64,000 bases of DNA from Candidatus Dormiibacter inghamiae (GCA_016464825.1 JAEKNQ010000010.1:1-64000), one strand, 5' to 3'. Positions 9,177 to 16,851 are shown, numbered from the stretch's first letter. Numbers and translations: made by a program. Notes: a model not told the origin generated them from the letters alone.

Positions 9177-10499
9177 CTAGGCCGAGATAGCGCCGAGGAG
9201 AGCTTTCAGCTTCAGCTCAGTCTCCGCCAGCTCGGCGGCGGGGTCGGAGTCCGGCATGATTCCCACGCCGGCGTAGAGGCGCGCGCCGTCGCCGTCCAGC
9301 AGGCCGCAGCGGATGGCTTGAGCCAGCTCACCGTCTCCCCGGGAGTCCAGCCAGCCCACCGCGCCCGCATACCAGCCGCGCTCCATCTCTTCCAGCTCCG
9401 CCAGCATGTCCCCCGCAGCGGCGGCCGGATACCCGTTGACCGCCGGGGTGGGATGGAGCCCGGCTGCCACCTCCAGCAGGTTGGGAACCGGCGTCGTCAG
9501 CCGCGTTCGCACCTCGGTTGCGAGGTGCTGGATGTTGGTCAGCCGCACTACCTCTGGCGGGCGCTGCTCGACCTCGTCGCTGAAGCGTGCCAATGCGTGA
9601 CGCACGTGGCGCGCGGTGATCCTGTGCTCCTCCGAGTCCTTCGCGCTAGCGCGCAGTTGCTCGGCGAGCTGCTCGTCCTCGGCTTCGTTGCGGCCGCGCG
9701 CGATGCTGCCGGCCATTGGCTGGGAGACTGCGCGAGTGCCGGCCCGGCGGAGCAGCAGCTCAGGTGAGGCGCCGGCCAGCGCTGTGCCGTCCGCGCCGCT
9801 GACCAGGTAGATATAGCAGGCCGGATAGGACGCCCGAAGGGAGCGAAGCACAGCCCCCGCCGCCAGCACTCCGTCGGCATGGGCGAAGACCTGGCGAGCC
9901 AGGACCACTTTCGCCGCCGCTCCCGCGCGCAGTCGCCGGCTGGCTTCGGCCACGGAAGCCGACCAGCTCTCGGGGCTGCGCTCGCTTTCGACGCTGAGCC
10001 GGCGGGCTGCCGGCGCCTGGGCGGAGGGCCGGCAGTCCAGCAGTGACTCGTCGCCGCTCAGGAAGGTCCTGCCGCGCACTCTGGTCACTGCGAGCTGAGG
10101 CACCCGGAAGAGCAGGGAGGGGAAACCCAGCCAGGGCGCCTCCGGCTCCCGATCGGGATCGAAGGCAAAGCCACCCAGTGCCACCAGGCCTGTGCCCGGC
10201 AGGGCTTGCTCAGCGAGCGCCTGAGCCGAAGTGAAGCGCCCCCAAAGCCGTCCGGCGGCCGCCAGCCTGGGGCGGCCCGGCTCCTCATCCAGCCGGGTGC
10301 CAGCAGCCGTCGTGAGCGCCACGCCCTCGACAGTGGCGACGAGGTCGTAGCTGCGGCCCAAGCTCAAAATTGAAACGGCGTCCGGCAGCGGCCGCTCGAG
10401 CAGCATAGTCTCCAAGCCAGCGTCTCGGGCGGCGCTCATGAGGCTGATCAGATCTGGGCTGCTCTCCAGCTCGCGGACCTGAGGCGGCCCGACCTGCAA
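9177..10499 (-). CDS. menF: Isochorismate synthase
   Basis: A 440-residue chorismate-binding enzyme that converts chorismate to isochorismate and feeds MenD. Family motifs are KVVLARQVF, LAGASPELLLRR, SQPMAGSIARGRNEAEDE, SAKDSEEHRITARHV, HPTPAVNGYP, and the C-terminal GWYAGAVGW and LYAGVGIMPDSDPAAELAETELK metal and substrate segment. The ORF starts with TTG 5 nt downstream of the MerR-type gene; an internal ATG at 10439 is an alternative start. Co-orientation and tight spacing suggest co-transcription with the regulator. Confidence 0.9.
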   Translation of the reverse strand: MQVGPPQVRELESSPDLISLMSAARDAGLETMLLERPLPDAVSILSLGRSYDLVATVEGVALTTAAGTRLDEEPGRPRLAAAGRLWGRFTSAQALAEQALPGTGLVALGGFAFDPDREPEAPWLGFPSLLFRVPQLAVTRVRGRTFLSGDESLLDCRPSAQAPAARRLSVESERSPESWSASVAEASRRLRAGAAAKVVLARQVFAHADGVLAAGAVLRSLRASYPACYIYLVSGADGTALAGASPELLLRRAGTRAVSQPMAGSIARGRNEAEDEQLAEQLRASAKDSEEHRITARHVRHALARFSDEVEQRPPEVVRLTNIQHLATEVRTRLTTPVPNLLEVAAGLHPTPAVNGYPAAAAGDMLAELEEMERGWYAGAVGWLDSRGDGELAQAIRCGLLDGDGARLYAGVGIMPDSDPAAELAETELKLKALLGAISA

Positions 10500-10504
10500 C
10501 TTGC

Positions 10505-11200
10505 TCAGAGGGGGCGCTCGATGCGCTCTCGCGCGGCGCGGAGGAGAGCGCGTTCGAAGTGACGGTGGACAAGCGCGCCGCTCGCGTCGAGCAGCTCTTG
10601 GAAGACCTGCAGCAGGCGCCGCTCAGCTTCCTCCCCGGGCAATCCCTCCGCCTGGATCCGCTCGCGCACGTGGTGGTCGAAGAGATCGACTGCGCGCGCC
10701 GCCGTCCGCTCGATCGAGACCGAGTGCTCCGCCGCCAGCTCCAGCAGCTGGCTCAGCGGCACGCCTGCCTCGACCAGCTTCAGTCCGGCGCCGACCGCCT
10801 CCAGGTCTCGCGCCGGGTAGCGCGCCTCATCGCCCTCCCCGACAGCGACCAGCAGGCCGGCTTGCTCGAGGTTCCGCAAGAGGGGCGCCGGAACGCCGCT
10901 GCGATTGGCCATCTCGTCCAGCGTCAGTGTCTCCGGCGCCGCCTCCGCGGTCACCGCCTGAACGAGCGCTTCGTCTGACGATTCGAGCTCGCCCGCCAGA
11001 AAACGCCGAATGACGCCCAGCGTGAAGCCCCGCTGCTGCAGGCCCTTGATCCGCCCCAGGCGTTCCACATGCTCCGGTCCGTACCAGGTGACCCTGCCCT
11101 CGCGGCGGGGAGGTTCGAGCAGTCCCTTGCCTTGATAGAAGCGGATCGTGTCGACAGCCACGCCGGCGACCTGCCCCAACTGTTCGATCCGATACTCCAC
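10505..11200 (-). CDS. MerR-family regulator with a second MerR-like HTH domain
   Basis: This 231-residue protein begins with a clear MerR winged HTH (residues 1-70: RIEQLGQVAGVAVDTIRFY, then GLLEPPRR, and GFTLGVIRRFL). Residues 92-155 look like a second, diverged copy (TLDEMANRSGVPAPLLRNLEQAGLL ... GVPLSQLLEL, read in parts), followed by a helical tail that may bind ligand or dimerise. No Cys metal-binding pattern is visible. The GTG start lies 8 nt from a TAGAGT element (11209-11214), consistent with a leaderless transcript. It lies immediately upstream of menF, so it may control isochorismate synthesis or itself; the target is unknown. Confidence 0.8.
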   Translation of the reverse strand: MEYRIEQLGQVAGVAVDTIRFYQGKGLLEPPRREGRVTWYGPEHVERLGRIKGLQQRGFTLGVIRRFLAGELESSDEALVQAVTAEAAPETLTLDEMANRSGVPAPLLRNLEQAGLLVAVGEGDEARYPARDLEAVGAGLKLVEAGVPLSQLLELAAEHSVSIERTAARAVDLFDHHVRERIQAEGLPGEEAERRLLQVFQELLDASGALVHRHFERALLRAARERIERPL

Positions 11201-11259
11201 GAGTGAATACTCTAATGGTCGTCTCCGTCCGGCCGGCCGGGAATCAGCTGCCGGTTCGG

Positions 11260-12396
11260 TCAGCCGCTGCAGTTGGCGGGTGTGGCAGGACGCTCGCCCA
11301 GAGTGACGTGAAGGTCGACATTCTGGCCGCCCCGCACAAGGCTCATGGCCACGCTGTCGCCCGGGTTGTGCAGCTGCAGCACACCGGCAAAGGTGATCCC
11401 GTTGTTGAGCGGTCGGCCGTCCAAGTTCTCGATCACGTCGTGCGCCCTGACGCCGCCTTGCTCGGCCGGGCTGCCTGGCACCACACAGCTCACGACCACG
11501 CCGTAGCCCTTCACGTCCTGGTTGACGAGAGCATCCTCGACGGGCAGATAGCTGACCCCTGCATAGGGGTGCCCCGGGGTCCGGCCTGCTATCAGGTTGC
11601 CGGCGATCCGTTGCACCACCCGGCTGGGAATAGCGAAGCCGACGCTGTTGGCGTTCTGATCGCCGGCGGTGTTCATGCCCACCACCCGGCCGGCCCCATC
11701 GGCCAGTGGACCGCCCGAGTTGCCCGGGTTGATGGGCGCATCGGTTTGCAGTACATCAGGCAGGCTCTCGCTCGCCTGGCCCGACGTGCCGACATTGGTG
11801 AGCGTCCGGTGCAGGGCGGAGATCACCCCGACGGTGACCGAGCCGAAGCCCTGACCACCCAGCGCGCTGCCGATCGCCACCACTGGTTGGCCGGGCTTCA
11901 ACTGCGTTGAGTCTGCAAACTCCGACCTGGGAAGTGTGTCGGGAACCTTTAGCACCGCCACGTCCTCTAGGGGATCGGTGCCCTGCAGAGCCGCTACAAA
12001 GTGGCGGCCGTCGGGCATCAGCACCTGCACCTTCTGCGCCTTGTCGATCACGTGATTGTTGGTGGCTAGATAGCTCTGACCGCCGTTCACCTCGATCACG
12101 AAACCGCTGCCCTCGGCGACGTGGCCGCCGGCCAGATTGACTATGACGAGACCCACTGCCGGGGCCAGCACAGCTGCTGCGTGAGTGGCGTCGAAACCTG
12201 AGCCCTGCGAGCTGCCTGAAGGAGGTGCCAGAGACGGGAGCGGAGTGCTTCGGGCGCCGGACGGGCTGGGAGAGGTCACCCGGGCATTGCTGCGGTTGCT
12301 CAAGTGAGGCACTGGTGGCGCGCAGGCGCAGGCGAGGAAGACCGCCAGCGTCCCCCCGGCGAGGAGGGTTGCAAGCGGGCGGGGCTGACGCATCAT
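11260..12396 (-). CDS. Secreted/lipid-anchored HtrA-like serine protease with PDZ domain
   Basis: A 378-residue S1C protease. A hydrophobic N-terminus ends in FLAC around residue 23, a weak lipobox, so export with possible lipidation is likely. A Pro/Ser-rich linker follows. The trypsin-like domain shows the triad His115 (ATNNHVID), Asp145 (LEDVAVLK) and Ser227 (NPGNSGGP). The C-terminal PDZ domain runs from about residue 280 (PYAGVSYLP ... GGVRAHDVIENLDGRPL). The open frame extends well upstream, but the ATG at 12396 overlaps the transglycosylase stop (ATGA) and gives a proper signal sequence. It probably handles misfolded envelope proteins. Confidence 0.9.
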   Translation of the reverse strand: MMRQPRPLATLLAGGTLAVFLACACAPPVPHLSNRSNARVTSPSPSGARSTPLPSLAPPSGSSQGSGFDATHAAAVLAPAVGLVIVNLAGGHVAEGSGFVIEVNGGQSYLATNNHVIDKAQKVQVLMPDGRHFVAALQGTDPLEDVAVLKVPDTLPRSEFADSTQLKPGQPVVAIGSALGGQGFGSVTVGVISALHRTLTNVGTSGQASESLPDVLQTDAPINPGNSGGPLADGAGRVVGMNTAGDQNANSVGFAIPSRVVQRIAGNLIAGRTPGHPYAGVSYLPVEDALVNQDVKGYGVVVSCVVPGSPAEQGGVRAHDVIENLDGRPLNNGITFAGVLQLHNPGDSVAMSLVRGGQNVDLHVTLGERPATPANCSG

Positions 12397-13265
12397 CCGT
12401 AAGTGTTCCAGTAGTACAGCTTCTCCAACCACCCGGGGTCGCTGCGAAGGGCCTCGGCATAGCCGCTGATGGCTGCCAGATAGTCGTTGTCGTGGTTGTA
12501 GGCGAGAATCGCGCGATCCATGTTGGCCGGTGCGCCGGCCCTCAGCAGATAGCGCGCGGCCGCCACGATGCTGTCGCGTGAGCTCATGATGTCCCCGCCC
12601 TGGCCGACCTCCTGCCAGGTGGAAGGCAGGAACTGCATCGGCCCCAGCGCCCCAGCGCTGGAGGGGCCGTTGGTGCGACCGAAGTCCGACTCCACGTAGT
12701 TGATGGCGGCCAGGTAACTCCAATTCACCCCGTAGCGAGACTGGGCCTCCTGGTAGTAGCCCAGCAAAGTTGCAACCGGCTCCGAATCGGGGAAGTGACG
12801 GTTGTGGCGAGGCTGGACCTGGCTCAAGTCCTGGTAGCCGGCCAGACGCCACACGCCCCGCAGCGCTTTGGCGGCGGCGCTGAGCGCAGGCCGGCGCTCG
12901 GCCGGCACTAACGTGAGATTGGTGGCCTCAGCCTGGGGCGCCCCCGCAATGCGGTACATGACCTCCTGCTCGGTGCGGATCGCCTGCCGATAGTCGTATT
13001 CGCTGCGCTCCACCTGCGCGTCATGCCGCATCTGGTCCAGGGGCGTGCTGCCGGAAGGCTGGGCCCGCAGGTGATCAGCTTGGACGCGGGCGGCGTGGGC
13101 TCGATCCTGCGCGTTGAGCAGCTGCCGGGGTAGCTCATTGGCTGCCGGGCGAGCAACTGCCGCGGCTGGCAGCGCAGCGATGAGGACCGGTAGGAGCAAG
13201 AGCAGCAGCAGGCGGCGGGCACGCAGCAAAACCATGCCGACTATACGGGCGGACGCTGTGTTCAT
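12393..13265 (-). CDS. Secreted lytic transglycosylase (SLT-type)
   Basis: This protein of about 290 residues has an N-terminal signal/anchor rich in Leu (RRLLLLLLLPVLIAALPAA). A helical middle region follows, then a C-terminal lysozyme-like SLT domain: GVNWSYLAAINYVESDFGR with the catalytic Glu, GALGPMQFLPSTWQEVG, and the closing ILAYNHDNDYLAAI. It would cleave peptidoglycan glycan strands outside the membrane. The start is uncertain between the ATG at 13265 and the ATG at 13235; a TATAGT sits only 4 nt before the latter. It is translationally coupled to the HtrA-like protease. Confidence 0.86.
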   Translation of the reverse strand: MNTASARIVGMVLLRARRLLLLLLLPVLIAALPAAAVARPAANELPRQLLNAQDRAHAARVQADHLRAQPSGSTPLDQMRHDAQVERSEYDYRQAIRTEQEVMYRIAGAPQAEATNLTLVPAERRPALSAAAKALRGVWRLAGYQDLSQVQPRHNRHFPDSEPVATLLGYYQEAQSRYGVNWSYLAAINYVESDFGRTNGPSSAGALGPMQFLPSTWQEVGQGGDIMSSRDSIVAAARYLLRAGAPANMDRAILAYNHDNDYLAAISGYAEALRSDPGWLEKLYYWNTYG

Positions 13266-13364
13266 TACGGCACGTTCAGTGGCCGTCCTGGTGGGGTTGC
13301 TAGCCCACTCGAAGCCTTCTGGATCGCGGCAGCGCACCGATATCCGCCCCGCAGCGTACGAACG

Positions 13365-14129
13365 TTAGATAGTGCTGCTGAGGGAATAGCCGCGGGCCGT
13401 CGAGGAGAGAAACCGGCCGCCCAGTCCCGGCTCCAGCTCGTCCAGCTTTCGGCGCAGCGTCAGCAGTGCCGAGTGCACGGTTGAGCGCGCAGCGTCAGGG
13501 CGGAAGAGCCCGGCCTCAATGAGGTCGCCCGCCGTGGCCGCCTTCGACCCGTGGGAGAGGTGGACGAGCAGCGAGGTCTGCTGTGAGGTGAGCCGGATTT
13601 GCTCGCTGCCGAGGCTAACCGTGCGGCGGACCGGGTCGAATTCGAGCCGGCCAAACATATAGCTGCCGCCGCGGCTGCCGCCGCCCTCGGCCAAGCGGGC
13701 GCCCAGGTCGGAGTAGATGTGGCCCAGCCCGGCGGCTCCCTTGACGAAATAGCTGCTTGCGCCGAGCTCGAACGCTCGACGGATGGAGGCGGAACTCGCG
13801 TTGGCCGCCGACAGTACCACCACCGGCAGTCCGGGATGGTGCTGGCGGATCCAGCGGAGCAGCTCGAACCCGGTTTCCTCTCGCTCATCGAGGATGAGGT
13901 CCAAGAGAATGCCGGCGATCCGTTCCTCGCTCAGAACGCGGCGCGCGGTCTCGGCATCGGCGGCGGTCCGGGGCTGGTAACCGAGCAGCTTGAGGTCAAG
14001 CTCCAGCTGAGCCAGCATGGGAGGCTCGTCCTCCACGACGAGCACTGTCGAGGCGATCACCTCGTCGGGTCGGAAGACGTCCAGACCTTGGGGCAGGGGG
14101 GGCCGGGGTCGATTCCGGGGTATCGGCAC
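13365..14129 (-). CDS. OmpR/PhoB-type response regulator
   Basis: A 254-residue protein with an N-terminal receiver (residues 27-145) and a C-terminal winged-helix effector. The receiver retains the acidic pair in VVEDE, phospho-acceptor Asp77 in LLDLIL, switch Ser107 in VVLSAAN and Lys130 in YFVKG. The effector shows RLTSQQTSLLVHLS, the recognition-helix region STVHSALLTLRRKL and the wing STARGYSL. The GTG start is 9 nt from a TACGAT element (14139-14144). It is divergent from a histidine-kinase-like gene that is probably its partner. Genes downstream on the same strand act on the cell envelope, which may be the regulated process. Confidence 0.88.
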   Translation of the reverse strand: MPIPRNRPRPPLPQGLDVFRPDEVIASTVLVVEDEPPMLAQLELDLKLLGYQPRTAADAETARRVLSEERIAGILLDLILDEREETGFELLRWIRQHHPGLPVVVLSAANASSASIRRAFELGASSYFVKGAAGLGHIYSDLGARLAEGGGSRGGSYMFGRLEFDPVRRTVSLGSEQIRLTSQQTSLLVHLSHGSKAATAGDLIEAGLFRPDAARSTVHSALLTLRRKLDELEPGLGGRFLSSTARGYSLSSTI

Positions 14130-14138
14130 TCTGTGAGG

Positions 14139-14205
14139 ATCGTATAAGAGCGCGAGTTCCGATGCAGCGTCCAGCGCTGGCGGAAGGGTTGAAAGCGGTT
14201 ATGTT
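14139..14205. promoter_or_regulatory. Divergent leaderless promoters of the two-component pair
   Basis: On the minus strand TACGAT (14139-14144) lies 9 nt from the response-regulator GTG. On the plus strand TATGTT (14200-14205) lies 8 nt from the kinase-like ATG at 14214. Neither start has a convincing Shine-Dalgarno. Short inverted segments around 14168-14180 could be an autoregulatory site, but this is speculative. Confidence 0.42.
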
Positions 14206-14213
14206 CCTCACTG

Positions 14214-14981
14214 ATGACGGAGGCTGCCAGATTGACCGGCCCGGGGGACGACTCCACGCCGATGTGGGTTCGCATCGGCGGAGTGCTACAGGAAGTACCT
14301 GGCGGCCGCCGGCACGGACCCGCTAACCAACCGCCGCCCGGCGGGCCTTGGACCGAGTTGCGCATCGGCGGCCGTCTCTGCGGCTGGGCCCGTGACCCGC
14401 AGCACGGCCGCGCAGCCGCCCGCCAGGCGGAGCTCCTGGCGCAACAGCTGGCGGACGAAGGCCGCACCTGGCTCATCGAACGTCTCGGCCACAAGCTGCG
14501 TTCCTCGCTACTTGCGCTGCGCGAGCTGACCCGGCAGTCGGCCTACGGCCGCCCGGTTTCCGTCGAGGACATTCATGACCTGGCCCTCGAGGTCGGCCGG
14601 CGGGCTGAGGGTCTGGAGCTGCTGGCGGTCGAACCGAGCGATGAGCAGCGCGCGGTGGTTCTGGGCGCCGTCCTCAACTTGGCGGCGCCGGGGGCGCAGC
14701 GCAGCGTGCCCACCCAGGCGCGTGTCACTGCCTCCGAGCCATCGCTGCTGCAGGCGCTGAGCCGCACGTATGACTGGCTTGGCGGCGCCGGCTCCTGCTT
14801 CAGCGCTACGGCCTCAGGAGACTGGTGGCGACTGCGCCTGGAACCGGCCGGCGAGCGGGCGCCTTTACCTGTCCCCGAGCTGGGTGAGCCTTTGATCCGC
14901 CTCCTCGTGGAGACGCGGCTGGGCGGCTGGTTCGATCCCGAGGAGGGCGGCCTGGCGAGCATCTACCTGCCGGCCGCCTGA
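14214..14981 (+). CDS. Degenerate histidine-kinase-like protein
   Basis: This 255-residue soluble protein pairs divergently with the response regulator. Residues 88-107 (LIERLGHKLRSSLLALRELT) match a DHp H-box with His93 as the candidate phospho-site. The preceding WTELRIGGRLCGWA resembles the last strands of a GAF domain. The C-terminus (LLQALSRTYDWLGGAGS ... RLGGWFDPEEGGLASIYLPA, in parts) follows the layout of an HATPase domain, but the N-box Asn and a DxGxG motif are absent. It has no transmembrane segment. It may be a phosphotransfer or pseudokinase partner rather than an ATP-using kinase; this is inference from residual motifs. Confidence 0.62.
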   Translation: MTEAARLTGPGDDSTPMWVRIGGVLQEVPGGRRHGPANQPPPGGPWTELRIGGRLCGWARDPQHGRAAARQAELLAQQLADEGRTWLIERLGHKLRSSLLALRELTRQSAYGRPVSVEDIHDLALEVGRRAEGLELLAVEPSDEQRAVVLGAVLNLAAPGAQRSVPTQARVTASEPSLLQALSRTYDWLGGAGSCFSATASGDWWRLRLEPAGERAPLPVPELGEPLIRLLVETRLGGWFDPEEGGLASIYLPAA

Positions 14982-14982
14982 G

Positions 14983-15537
14983 GTGAGCGGGGAGATCGCG
15001 ACCCGCGTCCGGCTCCGCGAGGCGACCTCGAGAGACGGCCCTCTGCTCGATCGCTGGAACAGCTCGCCGCTCTATCGCGGCTCCTTCAACGACTTCGGTC
15101 CGGCGCCGTCTGCCTCTCTCTCCCGGGTGCTGACGAGACAAGGGTTGATCAGCGACGAGCGCGGCCTGCTCATCGTCGAGCGAAGTGCCGACGCGACCCC
15201 GTTGGGCACGCTGACGTGGCACGCTGTGAGCCATGGACCTAATCCTGAATCTCGGGCTTGGAACATCGGCATCGCCCTGATCCCGGAGGCGCGCGGCCAC
15301 GGTTACGGGGTGGAGGCGCAGCAGCTGCTGGCCAGGCGGCTCTTCGCCAGCACGAACGTGAATCGGCTCGAAGCGTCGACCGACGTGGAAAACCTGGCCG
15401 AGCAGCGAGCGCTGGAGAAAGCCGGCTTCAGCCGGGAGGGCGTTCTCCGCGGTGCCCAGTTCCGAGCGGGCGGCTGGCATGACATGGTCATCTACTCGCT
15501 GCTGCGCCTGGATGTCAGCGCGGAGAGGAGGGGGTAA
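14983..15537 (+). CDS. GNAT-family N-acetyltransferase (RimJ/RimL-like)
   Basis: A 184-residue GNAT protein. After the opening beta strand VRLREATSRDGPLLDRWN, the acetyl-CoA binding loop appears as IALIPEARGHGYGVEAQQLL, followed by NRLEASTDVENLAEQRALEKAGF, read in parts, which is the pattern of RimJ/RimL-type and related acetyltransferases. The substrate, a protein N-terminus or a small molecule, is not predictable. The GTG start lies one base after the stop of the kinase-like gene, so it is in the same operon. Confidence 0.82.
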   Translation: MSGEIATRVRLREATSRDGPLLDRWNSSPLYRGSFNDFGPAPSASLSRVLTRQGLISDERGLLIVERSADATPLGTLTWHAVSHGPNPESRAWNIGIALIPEARGHGYGVEAQQLLARRLFASTNVNRLEASTDVENLAEQRALEKAGFSREGVLRGAQFRAGGWHDMVIYSLLRLDVSAERRG

Positions 15538-15541
15538 GAAG

Positions 15542-15637
15542 GTGCCCATCGGCGTGCCGCTCCTGCCGGTCGGCCTCGCCATCGTGCTGGCGATCCTCAT
15601 AGTCGTCGCCATCTCCCGCAGCCGACCGCAGCCGTAG
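15542..15637 (+). CDS. Small single-pass membrane peptide (31 aa)
   Basis: A GTG at 15542 opens a 31-codon frame: a short MPIGVPLLP start, one strongly hydrophobic helix (VGLAIVLAILIVVAI) and a basic tail SRSRPQP, giving a predicted N-out/C-in single-pass peptide. A strong Shine-Dalgarno, GGAGAGGAGGGGG (15521-15533), lies just upstream. It sits 4 bp after the GNAT stop and 25 bp before the metallo-hydrolase. The function is unknown; its length is below usual gene-calling limits. Confidence 0.6.
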   Translation: MPIGVPLLPVGLAIVLAILIVVAISRSRPQP

Positions 15638-15662
15638 AGGTCTTACTGGGCGGGCACGCTTG

Positions 15663-16424
15663 ATGACCACAGTGCGCAGGGTCCTGGCTGCCAACGCCAG
15701 CCCCTACACGGGTCCCGGCACCAACACCTGGGTAGTGGGCGACGAGCCCGTCAAGCTGGTGATAGATCCCGGCCCCGACTCGTCTGTGCACCGCGGGCGC
15801 ATAGTTGCGGCGCTTGGCCAGCAGGCGCTGGGAGCCGTACTTGTGACGCACTCACACGCGGATCACCTGGAGGGTGCCGAGCGGCTCGCCGCGGCCCACC
15901 ACGCCCGCGTCTTGCGCTTCCCTCAGCTGCAGCACGGAGAGGTGGTGCGCATCGGTCGGCTGAGCGTGATCGCGCTGCATACGCCTGGCCACGCCGCCGA
16001 CCACCTCGCCTTCTGGCTGGCCGAGGACAGGGTGCTCTTCAGTGGCGATCTCATCCTCGGTCGCGGCAGCTCGATGGTCACCTATCCAGAAGGCGACGTC
16101 GCTCAATATCTTCGCTCGCTGGACCTTGTCGCCGAGCTGAAACCGCGCCTCATCTTTCCTGGTCATTGGGATCCGATCCAGGATCCGGCCGCCAAGATCG
16201 CCGAATACCGGCAGCATCGCCTGCAACGCGAGCTCCAGGTGCTGAGCGCTCTGGCCGCCGGTCCCACCGATCTGGGCGGGCTGGCCAACCGCGTCTATGC
16301 CGAGCTAGAGGCCGGCTCAGCACTGCGGCAGGCAGCCGAGATGACGCTGCAGGCACACCTGCGGAAGCTGATCCAGGAAGGCCGGGCGAGGGAGGTGGGC
16401 GGCTTTTACAGGTCCAGTGGATGA
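15663..16424 (+). CDS. Metallo-beta-lactamase-fold hydrolase (LACTB2-like)
   Basis: A 253-residue MBL-fold protein with the zinc motif THSHADHLEG near residue 62, a later HTPGHAADH, a GDLILGRGS with the bridging Asp, and FPGHWDPI with the last His. A winged-helix-like C-terminus (residues 200-253) is typical of LACTB2/glyoxalase-II-like members. These are variously RNases, thioesterases or lactonases, so the substrate is open. The ATG is preceded by an in-frame TTG; the ATG was chosen. It is followed by a strong hairpin. Confidence 0.85.
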   Translation: MTTVRRVLAANASPYTGPGTNTWVVGDEPVKLVIDPGPDSSVHRGRIVAALGQQALGAVLVTHSHADHLEGAERLAAAHHARVLRFPQLQHGEVVRIGRLSVIALHTPGHAADHLAFWLAEDRVLFSGDLILGRGSSMVTYPEGDVAQYLRSLDLVAELKPRLIFPGHWDPIQDPAAKIAEYRQHRLQRELQVLSALAAGPTDLGGLANRVYAELEAGSALRQAAEMTLQAHLRKLIQEGRAREVGGFYRSSG

Positions 16425-16433
16425 GGCGACCGG

Positions 16434-16460
16434 CCTTCCGCCGGGATCCCGGGCGGAAGG
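16434..16460 (+). terminator. Strong hairpin after the MBL gene
   Basis: CCTTCCGCC (16434-16442) pairs perfectly with GGCGGAAGG (16452-16460) around a 9-nt loop, 10 bp after the stop codon. There is no U-run, so it may be a factor-assisted terminator or 3'-end stabiliser. It separates the MBL operon from the riboswitch-controlled one. Confidence 0.5.
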
Positions 16461-16463
16461 TGA

Positions 16464-16469
16464 TATCCT
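16464..16469 (+). promoter_or_regulatory. Candidate -10 for the M-box transcript
   Basis: TATCCT fits the TANNNT pattern seen throughout the window. It would start RNA near 16476, about 14 nt before the first M-box helix, which is a sensible position. No -35 box was identified. Confidence 0.35.
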
Positions 16470-16485
16470 GGTTCAGCAGTTTGCT

Positions 16486-16640
16486 GCGCCTCGTTAGGCG
16501 AGGCAACCACACGGGAAAGAGGCCACTGATCCAAAACGTCGGGAGGCGCGCCGGATCAGGACAGGTGCCCCCGGCTAAGGGGTCAGCGGGCTGACGAAAG
16601 TCTAAGCCGTGCGGCGCCAAAGCTAAACGAGTGGGGTGCA
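16486..16640 (+). ncRNA. M-box (ykoK leader) magnesium riboswitch
   Basis: The region carries the conserved M-box blocks in order: TCGTTAGGCGAGGC (16491-16504), GGCCACTG (16521-16528) followed by AAAACGTC (16533-16540), ACAGG after the next helix, and GCCAAAGCTAAACGAG (16616-16631). The closing helix pairs CTCGTT (16490-16495) with AACGAG (16626-16631). A perfect 7-bp stem pairs 16526-16532 with 16553-16559, and a GAAA-capped hairpin lies near 16592. M-box RNAs bind Mg2+ and lower expression of Mg transporters when Mg2+ is plentiful. The downstream genes are an Nramp-related transporter and an MgtE-like protein, which supports the call. The expression platform lies in the next 200 nt. Confidence 0.9.
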
Positions 16641-16723
16641 CACGACGGCCTCGCCGCCCTGAGCCTGCCCAAGGCGCCATCCCGCTCGGAGGTCCAGCGA
16701 TGAGGGGCGTTGAAAGGAGGCGT

Positions 16724-16792
16724 ATGAGTCCCGACCAACGGAACTTGAAAGACGTCCCTGCGCCCCGTCTGGGAATCGCTCGCACCAGCTAG
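16724..16792 (+). CDS. Possible 22-aa leader peptide in the M-box leader
   Basis: Between the riboswitch and the transporter gene, an AAAGGAGG Shine-Dalgarno (16713-16720) precedes an ATG at 16724 that opens 22 codons, MSPDQRNL to ARTS, ending with TAG. It contains Pro codons at positions 3, 16 and 18 and an early Asp. Proline- and acid-containing leader peptides are known to couple translation to Mg2+ in enterobacterial mgtA and mgtC leaders. Here a similar role is only inference. An in-frame upstream ATG at 16700 would give 30 residues. Confidence 0.4.
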   Translation: MSPDQRNLKDVPAPRLGIARTS

Positions 16793-16806
16793 CTCAGCTC
16801 CTGTCG

Positions 16807-16832
16807 GAGTGCGGGACAGAGGAAACGCACTC
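16807..16832 (+). promoter_or_regulatory. Hairpin just before the transporter ribosome-binding site
   Basis: GAGTGCG (16807-16813) pairs perfectly with CGCACTC (16826-16832) across a 12-nt loop. It ends 8 nt before the AAAGGAGG that serves the ATG at 16852. It may belong to the expression platform of the riboswitch by controlling access to the ribosome-binding site or a Rho entry site. No U-run follows. Confidence 0.4.
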
Positions 16833-16851
16833 AACCAAAAGGAGGTGTTAG

